Assembly (NCBI GenBank): GCA_040752025.1 | Contig: JBFMFR010000065.1 | Span: 1-37,524, forward strand | Reading direction: 5' to 3' | DNA length: 37,524 nucleotides | From: JBFMFR01 sp040752025 | GTDB lineage: Bacteria > Chloroflexota > Anaerolineae > Anaerolineales > UBA4823 | Shown: in pieces, positions 1 through 8,204 of the stretch | How the letters are laid out: each line of letters opens with the position of its first letter | Numbering within the stretch: position 1 is the first letter of the stretch | Translations under genes and position numbers: made by a program | Notes under the pieces: model-generated | The model's input: the letters and a program-made list of their open reading frames with translations, nothing else | The model's database searches: none | Told to the model about the DNA's origin: nothing

Positions 1-102
1 GACGATCTGAAACGCAAGGTTCTGGCCTTCATCGAGTATTACAACCGTACCATGGCTAAACCGTTCAAATGGACCTACCAGGGCAGAGCCCTTTCTGCAT
101 AG
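1..102 (+). CDS. IS630-family transposase, C-terminal end only (cut by window edge)
   Basis: The frame is open from the first base and encodes 33 residues, including YYNRTMAKPFKWTYQG, then TAG. This matches the usual C-terminus of IS630/Tc1-mariner-type DDE transposases, where an N-x-x-x-AKPF-W-T tail follows the last catalytic acidic residue. Such enzymes cut and paste an element into TA dinucleotides. The catalytic domain lies outside the window. The A/T-rich stretch directly after the stop, up to a TGTACTA near 118-124, is a plausible right inverted repeat, but it cannot be confirmed without the left end. Whether the element is intact cannot be judged here. Confidence 0.7.
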   Translation, partial: DDLKRKVLAFIEYYNRTMAKPFKWTYQGRALSA

Positions 103-125
103 CTATTTATGCCAAGATGTACTAG

Positions 126-448
126 TGCATTTTGATGTGCCGCACCATATACTCTTATAATTATATGTTGTCAAAGAATCATTGAGATAAAAAGTTTTGC
201 TTCTGAATAAGGTTTCCCGATGAATACCGGAAAGGTTCTCCAGCCCGTAATCTGCGGGGAGCCACAGCGTTGACCGGTGAGACAGTCTGAATCGAGCTCG
301 GCTGCCAACTATAAATGGCAACGCACAGTGAACATATGATTGTGCAAGCTATCGATAGACAGAGTGAAGGAGAAACCAGAAATCCGCGTGAAGATAATGA
401 AAACGACCAGCACCGGTTCAGAGCGCCAGATGCTAGTCGTTTTTTTAC
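126..448. other. Spacer with no recognisable gene
   Basis: This is moderately A/T-rich DNA between the IS630 tail and the first tRNA remnant. Several short frames cross it, including one from a GTG at 364 running to a stop near 510, but none has a recognisable motif or a convincing start signal. It is probably decayed sequence next to the insertion element. Confidence 0.4.
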
Positions 449-480
449 CCACCGTGGAGTGGGGACCCACCCTCTCCGCT
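449..480 (+). pseudogene. Decayed tRNA-Ser 3' end (copy 1)
   Basis: Thirty-two bases align without gaps to the T-arm and acceptor end of the better preserved tRNA-Ser fragment at 978-1009. The first 8 and the last 15 bases are identical. The middle, corresponding to the T-loop, is scrambled: the TTCGAAT is gone. It is therefore a non-functional relic. Two copies of a tRNA 3' end in the same orientation are what repeated integration at a tRNA gene leaves behind. Confidence 0.5.
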
Positions 481-544
481 GTATTCCAACCTGTGCGGTT
501 GTAGATCGTTATCCGTCGCAGCATTGTAGTGAATGGATAAAGCC

Positions 545-793
545 ATGGAAGCCATCCGGTTGCAACAAACGGTTCAAAAAAAGGGCGAATTGACTCTGCG
601 AAACCTGCCCATCGAAAAAGGGCAGCAGGTTGAGGTATTATTACTGATTAGCCCTCCTGCTGGGACACGGCGACCTCGCCTGACCGCTCGGCAACTACGA
701 AATTCTGGTCTGATAGGGTTGTGGAAAGAACGCCAGGATATTGCCGATAGCGTCGACTATGCCCGGCAATTGCGCCAACAGGCCCAACAATAG
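545..793 (+). CDS. VapB-type antitoxin (orphan)
   Basis: An 82-residue protein opening MEAIRLQQTVQKKGELTL and continuing to a conserved-looking NSGLIGLWKERQDIADS and a C-terminal YARQLRQQAQQ. This layout is typical of small antitoxins paired with PIN-domain VapC RNases: a short N-terminal DNA-binding strand region, then a C-terminal toxin-wrapping segment rich in Arg and Gln. An ATG at 533 is also in frame, but 545 is preferred because a GGA lies upstream at good spacing and the protein then begins at the family-like MEAIRLQQ. The expected toxin gene is missing except for its last residues at 793-879. The antitoxin may persist as a regulator or as an anti-addiction factor. Confidence 0.6.
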   Translation: MEAIRLQQTVQKKGELTLRNLPIEKGQQVEVLLLISPPAGTRRPRLTARQLRNSGLIGLWKERQDIADSVDYARQLRQQAQQ

Positions 794-879
794 CACTGGG
801 TTTACCCTTACATACGCATAATCAAAAACACTACGCCGTTATCCCAGATTTGGTTACGATACAACCTTACAATAAATAA
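793..879 (+). pseudogene. VapC toxin remnant: last 28 residues of a PIN-domain protein
   Basis: The frame overlapping the antitoxin stop reads ALGLPLHTHNQKHYAVIPDL and then ends VTIQPYNK followed by TAA. The LxTxNxKHYxxIPxL segment is the characteristic C-terminus of VapC PIN-domain ribonucleases. There is no start codon, and the N-terminal Asp-rich active site is absent. A deletion has apparently joined the end of the antitoxin gene to the end of the toxin gene. Confidence 0.55.
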
Positions 880-945
880 CCTGATCGAAACACCAAGCGC
901 ATTGTTGAACAAATCGGGGGAATGTCAACAGTAGCTGGTTTCAAT

Positions 946-1007
946 CACGGTCTCGAAAACCGTTGTGGAACCCGTTTCCACCGTGAGTTCGAATCCCACC
1001 CTCTCCG
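946..1007 (+). pseudogene. tRNA-Ser (CGA) 3' fragment lacking the 5' acceptor strand and D-arm
   Basis: The anticodon stem pairs 947-951 with 959-963 (five perfect pairs) around the loop CTCGAAA, giving anticodon CGA for Ser. A long class II variable arm follows (965-970 pairing 976-981), then a T-arm with TTCGAAT at 988-994 and an acceptor strand CCTCTCC with discriminator G at 1007. The T-stem has one A-C mismatch. No GGAGAGG acceptor partner or D-arm is found upstream, so this is only the 3' half, as left at the distal end of an element integrated into a tRNA-Ser gene. Confidence 0.8.
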
Positions 1008-1310
1008 CTAACCAGATACTGCCATAGGCCGGACCTCAACCTCGAGCCTGTTACCAAGAGCATCGGCAGCCACATCCAGATCATAATCGTTCTGCAACCC
1101 CATCCAAAACTGAGGGGATGTGCCAAAGTAGCGCGCCAGACGCAGGGCGGTATCGGCAGTAATGCGCCGCTTGCCAAGCACGATCTCGTTGATGCGCCGG
1201 GGGTGGACGCCGATCTCCAACGATAACCGGTTCTGGCTCAAACCCATTGGCTTGAGGAATTCTTCCAATAGAACTTCCCCTGGATGTACAGGATTTAGCT
1301 TTTTATCCAT
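1008..1310 (-). CDS. higA: HigA-family antitoxin (XRE helix-turn-helix)
   Basis: A 100-residue protein beginning MDKKLNPVHPGEVLLEEFL, the signature N-terminus of HigA/VapI-type antitoxins. A helix-turn-helix at about residues 24-63 includes LSQNRLSLEIGVHPRRIN and the family-typical ITADTALRLARYFG, followed by FWMGLQNDYDL. It binds the HigB toxin and represses their shared promoter. The gene lies 11 bp downstream of higB, in the usual toxin-first order. Its TAG stop is directly adjacent to the 3' end of the tRNA-Ser fragment on the other strand, so the last residues (VEVRPMAVSG) abut the integration scar and may not be the original C-terminus. Confidence 0.88.
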   Translation of the reverse strand: MDKKLNPVHPGEVLLEEFLKPMGLSQNRLSLEIGVHPRRINEIVLGKRRITADTALRLARYFGTSPQFWMGLQNDYDLDVAADALGNRLEVEVRPMAVSG

Positions 1311-1321
1311 CTTACCAACTC

Positions 1322-1597
1322 CTAATGGTAATCCACGATTTCTACGTTATGTGCATCTCCATCGACCCATTCAAAGCATATCCGCCATCGGTCATTGATA
1401 CGGATACTGTCCTGCCCGGTCACCGCTAAGCTTCTCCAGGCGGTTTGCTGGTGGAATATGAAGTCTTCGAGGGTAACGGCATTGTTGAGCATACGCAGCT
1501 TGCGATAGCTGACCTGCTGGATGTCTTGGGGCAGCCTGGTCGATCGCAAGCGAGCGAAGATGCAGGCAGTTTCCTTGCTCTTGAAAGATTTGATCAT
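1322..1597 (-). CDS. higB: HigB-family toxin (RelE/ParE superfamily mRNA interferase)
   Basis: A 91-residue protein starting MIKSFKSKETACIFAR, with the conserved RKLRMLNNAVTLEDF and QDSIRINDRWRICFEW segments of HigB toxins and a final VEIVDYH. Family members cleave mRNA on the ribosome. The basic and aromatic residues of RINDRWRICF form the RelE-fold active face, and the terminal His is typical. It is the first gene of the pair and is driven by a strong promoter at 1610-1638. The coding region is full length with no frameshift. Confidence 0.88.
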   Translation of the reverse strand: MIKSFKSKETACIFARLRSTRLPQDIQQVSYRKLRMLNNAVTLEDFIFHQQTAWRSLAVTGQDSIRINDRWRICFEWVDGDAHNVEIVDYH

Positions 1598-1609
1598 GTG
1601 TCCTGATGA

Positions 1610-1653
1610 GTTATATAACGTATCGCGCTAAACGTCAAACGCTATATATATAG
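1610..1653 (-). promoter_or_regulatory. higBA promoter with palindromic operator candidates
   Basis: Read on the minus strand, TTGACG (1633-1638) is followed by exactly 17 bp and TATAAC (1610-1615), a near-consensus sigma70 promoter. The predicted start of transcription near 1603 leaves only about 6 bases before the higB ATG. Two perfect palindromes overlap or adjoin it: GTTATATAAC at 1610-1619, on the -10 element, and CTATATATATAG at 1642-1653, just upstream of -35. Both are well placed for autorepression by HigA. Confidence 0.65.
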
Positions 1654-1731
1654 TGATAGAATCAAAGTAAACAAGGCAGGTTCATCCGCTAAGATAGTTC
1701 TGTAACAAAGTCGGGTTTTTTAAATAAGGAC

Positions 1732-2535
1732 ATGCCAATGCCCAACGTGCCCGTTGCCTGGTTCTATGGTTTGATGGCAGAGCGGTGCGCCAGGTTTTCC
1801 CCGGAGGCCTCGCAAGTGCCATTCTTCCAGCGCGAGATTACCCGCTTCGGCCAGCCCGCCCTGGATCTGGGCTGCGGCCTGGGGCGCTTGCTCCTGCCGC
1901 TGCTGCTCGCCAGCTTGGATGTTGATGGTTGCGACATTTCTAGTGATATGCTGCACCACTGCCGCGACAGCGCAGCCAGCCAGGGCCTCCAGCCGCGCCT
2001 GTACCAACAGCCCATGCACGCTTTCGATCTCCCCCGCCAGTACCGCACCATCTACATTTGTGACGCTTTCAACCTTGCCGGAAGTCGCGAGAAGGGCCTT
2101 GCAACGCTCCGCTGCTGCTTTGCCCATCTGCAAGACGGGGGAGCGCTGCTGCTCAACATTATCGCCGCCTACGCCTGGCCCGAATTCTGGGAGAACTGTG
2201 AACCCGCCAGGCGCAAGACTCTACCAGAGCCCTGGCCGGAAGAAAGCCAGCGTCGCCTCGCCGCGGATGGCGCCGAATATATCGAGCGCTTCCGTCTGGT
2301 CAGCGTCGACCCGCTGGAACAAAGTTACGTCCGCCAGGTGCACCTCGAAAAGTGGGTCGCAGGCCAGCTAGTCGCTTCTGAAGAGTCTACTCTAAGTGGG
2401 AACATATATCTAAGAAACGAGATGCTGCTCATGTTGCAGATTGCCGGCTTTCGCCAAATTACCGTTCGCGGCGACTATACCGACGAGCCGGCCACCCCGG
2501 ACAGCAAAGAACTGGTCTTTACCGCCTTCAAGTAG
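1732..2535 (+). CDS. Class I SAM-dependent methyltransferase
   Basis: A 267-residue protein with a Rossmann methyltransferase core. Motif I ALDLGCGLGRLLLPL lies near residues 43-57, an acidic motif II VDGCDIS follows, and a post-motif YICDAFNLAGS with LQDGGALLLNI precedes the C-terminal beta region. The later segment with EKWVAGQLVASEE resembles small-molecule methyltransferases of the Methyltransf_11/25 type. The substrate cannot be read from sequence. The ATG at 1732 has an AAGGA a few bases upstream; a second in-frame ATG is two codons later. It is monocistronic as far as visible, about 135 bp beyond the divergent higBA genes. Confidence 0.85.
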   Translation: MPMPNVPVAWFYGLMAERCARFSPEASQVPFFQREITRFGQPALDLGCGLGRLLLPLLLASLDVDGCDISSDMLHHCRDSAASQGLQPRLYQQPMHAFDLPRQYRTIYICDAFNLAGSREKGLATLRCCFAHLQDGGALLLNIIAAYAWPEFWENCEPARRKTLPEPWPEESQRRLAADGAEYIERFRLVSVDPLEQSYVRQVHLEKWVAGQLVASEESTLSGNIYLRNEMLLMLQIAGFRQITVRGDYTDEPATPDSKELVFTAFK

Positions 2536-2636
2536 TCTGCCAATCTTCCCGGATATTGGTCCCGAGCCATGATCTCTTTTGCCTTTATAATCCCACTGTT
2601 CCACTAAACTTTGTAGTTCCATGCTGTACAACTGAT

Positions 2637-3209
2637 ATGAAGACTCCCGATCAACCCCTACACTTTCAAGACAAAACTGAATGGCGCGCCTGGTTGCAAC
2701 AAAACCACGCGACACACACACAAGCCTGGCTGGTCGTCATAAAAAACCATGCCGCCAGCCCCGGCGTTTCATATGAAGAAGCCGTGGAACAGGCCCTTTG
2801 CTTTGGTTGGATCGACGGACTCATGAACAGCGCTGCCCCCGAGTTCTATTATCTGCGCTTTTCACCCAGAAAACGCAGGAGCATCTGGTCCGTTTCGAAC
2901 CAGAAACGCGTTGAGCGCTTGATTGCCCAGGGCGAAATGACAGGCGCCGGCATGGCTGCCATCCGGGAAGCCAAAGAGAATGGGGAGTGGCAGGCCGCCA
3001 TCCTTCGTGAGGACACATCCAGCCTGCCGGAAGATCTGAGCCAGGCCCTGGATAGCAATCCGCCCGCCCGCGTCAATTTCGAAAAGTTTCCGGACTCGCA
3101 AAAGAAGCAGTTCCTGTATTGGATATCCAGCGCCCGAACCGACAAGACCCGCCAGAAACGCATTCAAGACACCGTTGAGATGGCAGCCAACAACAAACGT
3201 TTATCATGA
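2637..3209 (+). CDS. YdeI/OmpD-associated (OmdA) family protein
   Basis: A 190-residue protein: MKTPDQPLHFQDKTEWRAW, then SYEEAVEQALCFGWIDGL, FSPRKRRSIWS, and a C-terminal FEKFPDSQKKQFLYWI with ARTDKTRQKRI. These are the hallmarks of the YdeI/OmdA family, whose Enterobacteria members have been linked to bacteriocin or peptide resistance; the biochemical activity is not settled. An in-frame ATG at 2556 is less likely, because family homology begins at 2637. The TATAAT at 2586-2591 would make a -10 for this start. The last codons overlap the next methyltransferase gene by 4 bp (ATGA), so the two are translationally coupled. Confidence 0.8.
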   Translation: MKTPDQPLHFQDKTEWRAWLQQNHATHTQAWLVVIKNHAASPGVSYEEAVEQALCFGWIDGLMNSAAPEFYYLRFSPRKRRSIWSVSNQKRVERLIAQGEMTGAGMAAIREAKENGEWQAAILREDTSSLPEDLSQALDSNPPARVNFEKFPDSQKKQFLYWISSARTDKTRQKRIQDTVEMAANNKRLS

Positions 3210-4021
3210 ACACCTCATATAATCCCAGCAAATCAAGCCTCGCTTTTGAAGCTGAAATCCAGCGTCTGCGCGCACAGGCCCTGAGAGGCTGGCCAAAAGA
3301 AGCCCGCAACTTTCAAAGATTTGGCCTGGCCGACGGTATGCAGATCTTGGAAATCGGCAGCGGCCCCGGTTTTATAACTGGGCAGTTGCTGGAGTTGTGC
3401 CCTCAAAGTCAACTGACCTCACTCGAGATCGATCCTCTAATGATCGACACGGCCCAACAACAGCTAAGTGCCGAACAAAGATCGAGGACTCGCTTTGTGC
3501 AGGCATCCATAGTCAGCACGGGGCTCCCAGATAACCAGTTCGATTTCGCCATTGCCCGCATGATCTTCTTACACCTGCCCGATCCGCTTGGAGCGGCCCG
3601 CGAGATTTATCGGCTGCTGCGACCCGGTGGCAAACTGGTCGTTATCGATATAGACGATGGCATCTTTGGCCTCATCGATCCCCAGATACCCGGGCTTCCC
3701 GCAGTAATGCATAAATTAGCGCAAGCCCAGGCTTCACGGGGTGGCAACAGATACATTGGGCGCAGGCTCTGGAAGATTCTCCAATCGGTTGGATTTACCC
3801 ACCTCGATCTGGAAGCCGTCGTGCAGCACAGCGACGCCCTCGGCATAGACGCTTTTCGACCACACCTGGATATCCAGCGCATCAGCGCTTTGGCCAAAGC
3901 CGGCATGCTCACCCAGCAAGAATACGAAGACCTGCAGGCGGCCTCTGAAGAATTTTGGGCTTCACCCGAAGCATATGCCCTGATGATCTTCCTAATGGTC
4001 TGCGGAGAAAAACCAGCGTAA
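3206..4021 (+). CDS. SAM-dependent methyltransferase (UbiE/Methyltransf_11 type)
   Basis: A 271-residue protein. Motif I ILEIGSGPGFITGQLLE at about residues 48-64 is followed by LTSLEIDPLMIDTA (motif II acidic residue), then FDFAIARMIFLHLPDP and a RLLRPGGKLVVIDIDD motif III, the usual order for class I methyltransferases. The C-terminal half, with HLDIQRISALAKAGML and EEFWASPEAYALMIFL, resembles methyltransferases acting on small molecules. It overlaps the YdeI-like gene by 4 bp and probably forms a two-gene operon with it. The substrate is unknown. Confidence 0.85.
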   Translation: MNTSYNPSKSSLAFEAEIQRLRAQALRGWPKEARNFQRFGLADGMQILEIGSGPGFITGQLLELCPQSQLTSLEIDPLMIDTAQQQLSAEQRSRTRFVQASIVSTGLPDNQFDFAIARMIFLHLPDPLGAAREIYRLLRPGGKLVVIDIDDGIFGLIDPQIPGLPAVMHKLAQAQASRGGNRYIGRRLWKILQSVGFTHLDLEAVVQHSDALGIDAFRPHLDIQRISALAKAGMLTQQEYEDLQAASEEFWASPEAYALMIFLMVCGEKPA

Positions 4022-4039
4022 CCACTGTGCTTCTATCGA

Positions 4040-4130
4040 TCTGCGAATCCGCCTCCAACCCCCGATCCAAATTAAAGAATCCGTGCTAATCCAGCGAATC
4101 CGTGTCCACAAAAACAATCCGCGCCCATCA
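4040..4130. repeat. Degenerate intergenic repeat of the AATCCG/TCTGCG family
   Basis: Phrases such as ATCTGCGAATCCGCC, AGAATCCGTGCTAATCC and GCGAATCCGTGTCCA recur here. They match, in degenerate form, the repeats in the duplicated blocks at 16901-17162 and 20046-20318. It lies in a gene-free gap and has no coding potential. Confidence 0.5.
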
Positions 4131-4223
4131 ACCCGGCTCAGTCCTAAGCATTTGCCGAATCGACCATCGACAAACGCCTATGTGAATATTATCACAACGC
4201 TGATGCGCAAACTACAGCATCTT

Positions 4224-4231
4224 GCTATAAT
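4224..4231 (+). promoter_or_regulatory. Extended -10 promoter for the acs-E1-E2-ACP operon
   Basis: TGCTATAAT (TG at 4223-4224, TATAAT at 4226-4231) is a perfect extended -10. No convincing -35 is present at 17 bp, which extended -10 promoters can tolerate. Transcription would begin near 4238, giving a leader of about 180 bases before the acs start and passing through the terminator at 4313-4344. Confidence 0.5.
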
Positions 4232-4312
4232 CGAATTAATCATAATCGAACAGCGCTACGAATTTTACTGAGGCGGTTGTTCTTTTTTGTAAAATACATC
4301 AGGCGTTCCTTC

Positions 4313-4344
4313 GCTGCCGCGGATGTGTTAGCGGCAGCTTTTTT
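4313..4344 (+). terminator. Strong intrinsic terminator inside the acs leader
   Basis: GCTGCCGC (4313-4320) and GCGGCAGC (4331-4338) form a perfect 8-bp GC-rich stem with a 10-base loop, followed by six T, a G and five more T. It lies downstream of the extended -10 at 4226 and upstream of the start codon at 4418. It could be an attenuator, the end of a small leader RNA, or the distal terminator of the methyltransferase operon ending at 4021. Confidence 0.75.
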
Positions 4345-4417
4345 GTTTTTAAGAAATACCATCTCACTTCAAATTCACCCGTTCTTCACCAGCACGCTCT
4401 CAAAAAAGGAGGCACCT

Positions 4418-6171
<1,754 letters not shown>

Positions 6172-6175
<4 letters not shown>

Positions 6176-7209
6176 GCACAAAACCCGCAAACAAACCCCG
6201 TACCAAAGAAAAAGGCCCTTTGTCGCTGGAGAACAAAGAGCACTTGCACAGATTGCTGCATACCATGATCCTGATCCGGCGCTACGAAGAAAAAGCCGCC
6301 GAACTGTATCAGGCCACCAAGATCCGCGGCTTCCTCCACCTCTACATCGGCGAAGAAGCCATCGCCACCGGCACCATGGCCTGCTTGCGCCCGCAGGATT
6401 ACGTGGTCGCCACCTATCGTGAGCATGGTCATGCCCTGGCCCGCGGCGTCAGTGCCGATGCCATCATGGCCGAGATGTATGGCAAAGTCACCGGCTGTGC
6501 CCGCGGCCGTGGTGGGTCCATGCACCTCTTCGATCGCCCCGCCAACTTCTTCGGCGGCAACGCCATCGTTTGTAGCCACCTGCCCCTGGCAACCGGCCTG
6601 GCCCTGGCGGTCAAGATGCAAAAACAGGATATCGTCACAACCTGCTTCTTCGGCGAAGGCGCTGTGGCCGAAGGCGAATTCCACGAATCCTTGAACCTGG
6701 CCGTCCTCTGGCAGGTGCCGGTGCTCTTCATCGTCGAAAACAACCTGTATTGCATGGGCACTGCCATTCGCTACCACGAGTCCAACACCAACCTGACCCA
6801 GAAGGCTGCCAGCTACAACCTGGAAGTTGCCTCCGTGGATGGCATGGATGTCCTCGCTGTGGAAGCTGCCGCCCAAAAGGCCGTGGATTACATTCGCGCC
6901 GGCAAAGGCCCCTATTTCCTCGAAGCCGTCACCTACCGCTTCCGCCCGCACTCCATGTTCGACGCCGAGTTGTATCGCGACAAAGCCGAGGTCGAAGAAG
7001 CCAAGAAGCGCGACCCCATCCCATTGTATGTCGACAAATTGCAGGCGCACGGTTTGCTGGAAGATAGCGATGTCCAGCGCATCGAAAGGGATGTCGCCGC
7101 CATCGTCCAGCACGCCGTTGATTTTGCCGAGGCGAGTGAATGGGAGAAAGTCGAAGATCTGACCCGCTTTGTCTACTCCGATGGACACCTCGAAAGGAGC
7201 CTGGCATGA
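6172..7209 (+). CDS. 2-oxoacid (pyruvate/acetoin-type) dehydrogenase E1, alpha subunit
   Basis: A 345-residue thiamine diphosphate-dependent E1 alpha subunit, which decarboxylates a 2-oxoacid (or cleaves acetoin) and passes the acyl unit to E2-bound lipoate. TYREHGHALARG, GRGGSMHLF (112-120) and the ThDP/Mg motif GEGAVAEGEFHESLN (161-175) ending in ENN (189-191) are all present, as is the RFRPHSMFDAELYR loop. GRGGSMHLFD is shared by pyruvate and acetoin dehydrogenases, so the substrate is not decided. The segment GGNAIVCSHLPLATG replaces the more common GIVGAQxPLxxG. It is second in the operon, with 4-bp overlaps on both sides. Confidence 0.88.
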
Positions 7210-8204
7210 ACGGAAACGGCGATTCCAAAATGATGAAAATCAATTACCGCGAAGCGGTTCGCGCCGGCATCCGCGACGCCCTCAACCGTGACGAACGCGT
7301 CTTCCTCATGGGTGCCGACGTTGGCCGCTATGGCGGCTGCTTTGCCGTCAGCAAAGGCTTATTCGACGAATATGGGCCCGAGCGCATCCGTGACTGCCCC
7401 CTCAGCGAAAGCGCCTACACCGGCATCGGCATCGGCGCCGCCCTGGGTGGCATGCGTCCCATCGTCGAGGTCATGACCGTTAACTTCAGCTTGCTGGCCC
7501 TGGACCAGATCCTCAACACCGCCGCCACCTTCCTGCACATGTCTGGCGGCCTGTTCAACGTACCCGTAGTCATTCGCATGGCCACTGGCGCCGGCCGCCA
7601 GCTCGGCGCCCAGCACGCCCACAGCCTGGAAGGCTGGTACGCTCATATCCCCGGCATCAAAGTCCTGGCCCCGGCCACCCTCGAAGATGCCCGCGGCATG
7701 CTCTGGCCCGCCCTCGAAGACCCCGACCCCGTCCTGATCTTCGAACAGCAAGTCATGTACAACATGTCCGGCACCCTGCCAGCCGAAATGCAGTACGTCG
7801 ACATCAGCCACGCCAAAATCCTCCACCCCGGCAGCGACATCACCATCCTCACCTACGGCTCGTGCACGCCCAAATCGGTGCAGGCTGCCGAGATGTTGGA
7901 AAAAGAAGGCATCCAGGCCGAGGTCATCGATCTCCGCACCCTGCGCCCGCTGGATAACGAGACCATCTTCACCTCGGTCACCAAGACCCACCGCGCCCTG
8001 GTCGTCGAAGAAGGCTGGCGCACCGGCAGCCTGTCCGCCGAGGTCAGCGCCCGCATCACCGAAAACATTTTCTACGAGTTGGACCTGCCGGTAGAACGCT
8101 ATTGCAGCGCCGAAGTCCCCATGCCCTACTCGCGTCACATGGAAGAAGCCGCTCTGCCTCAACCCGAAGGCATCGTGGAAATAGTCAAAAGGATGGTGCA
8201 GTGA
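7206..8204 (+). CDS. 2-oxoacid (pyruvate/acetoin-type) dehydrogenase E1, beta subunit
   Basis: A 332-residue E1 beta subunit, partner of the preceding alpha subunit. INYREAVRAGIRDAL and RVFLMGADVGRYGG form the N-terminal pyrimidine-binding domain, with the conserved Glu in CPLSESAYTGIGIGAA. MTVNFSLLALDQILN, GRQLGAQHAHSLEGW and PGIKVLAPATLEDARG are typical, and the transketolase C-terminal domain includes DITILTYGS and VIDLRTLRPLD. The start at 7206 overlaps the alpha stop by 4 bp; longer frames upstream lie inside the alpha gene. It ends overlapping the E2 start. Confidence 0.9.
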   Translation: MNGNGDSKMMKINYREAVRAGIRDALNRDERVFLMGADVGRYGGCFAVSKGLFDEYGPERIRDCPLSESAYTGIGIGAALGGMRPIVEVMTVNFSLLALDQILNTAATFLHMSGGLFNVPVVIRMATGAGRQLGAQHAHSLEGWYAHIPGIKVLAPATLEDARGMLWPALEDPDPVLIFEQQVMYNMSGTLPAEMQYVDISHAKILHPGSDITILTYGSCTPKSVQAAEMLEKEGIQAEVIDLRTLRPLDNETIFTSVTKTHRALVVEEGWRTGSLSAEVSARITENIFYELDLPVERYCSAEVPMPYSRHMEEAALPQPEGIVEIVKRMVQ

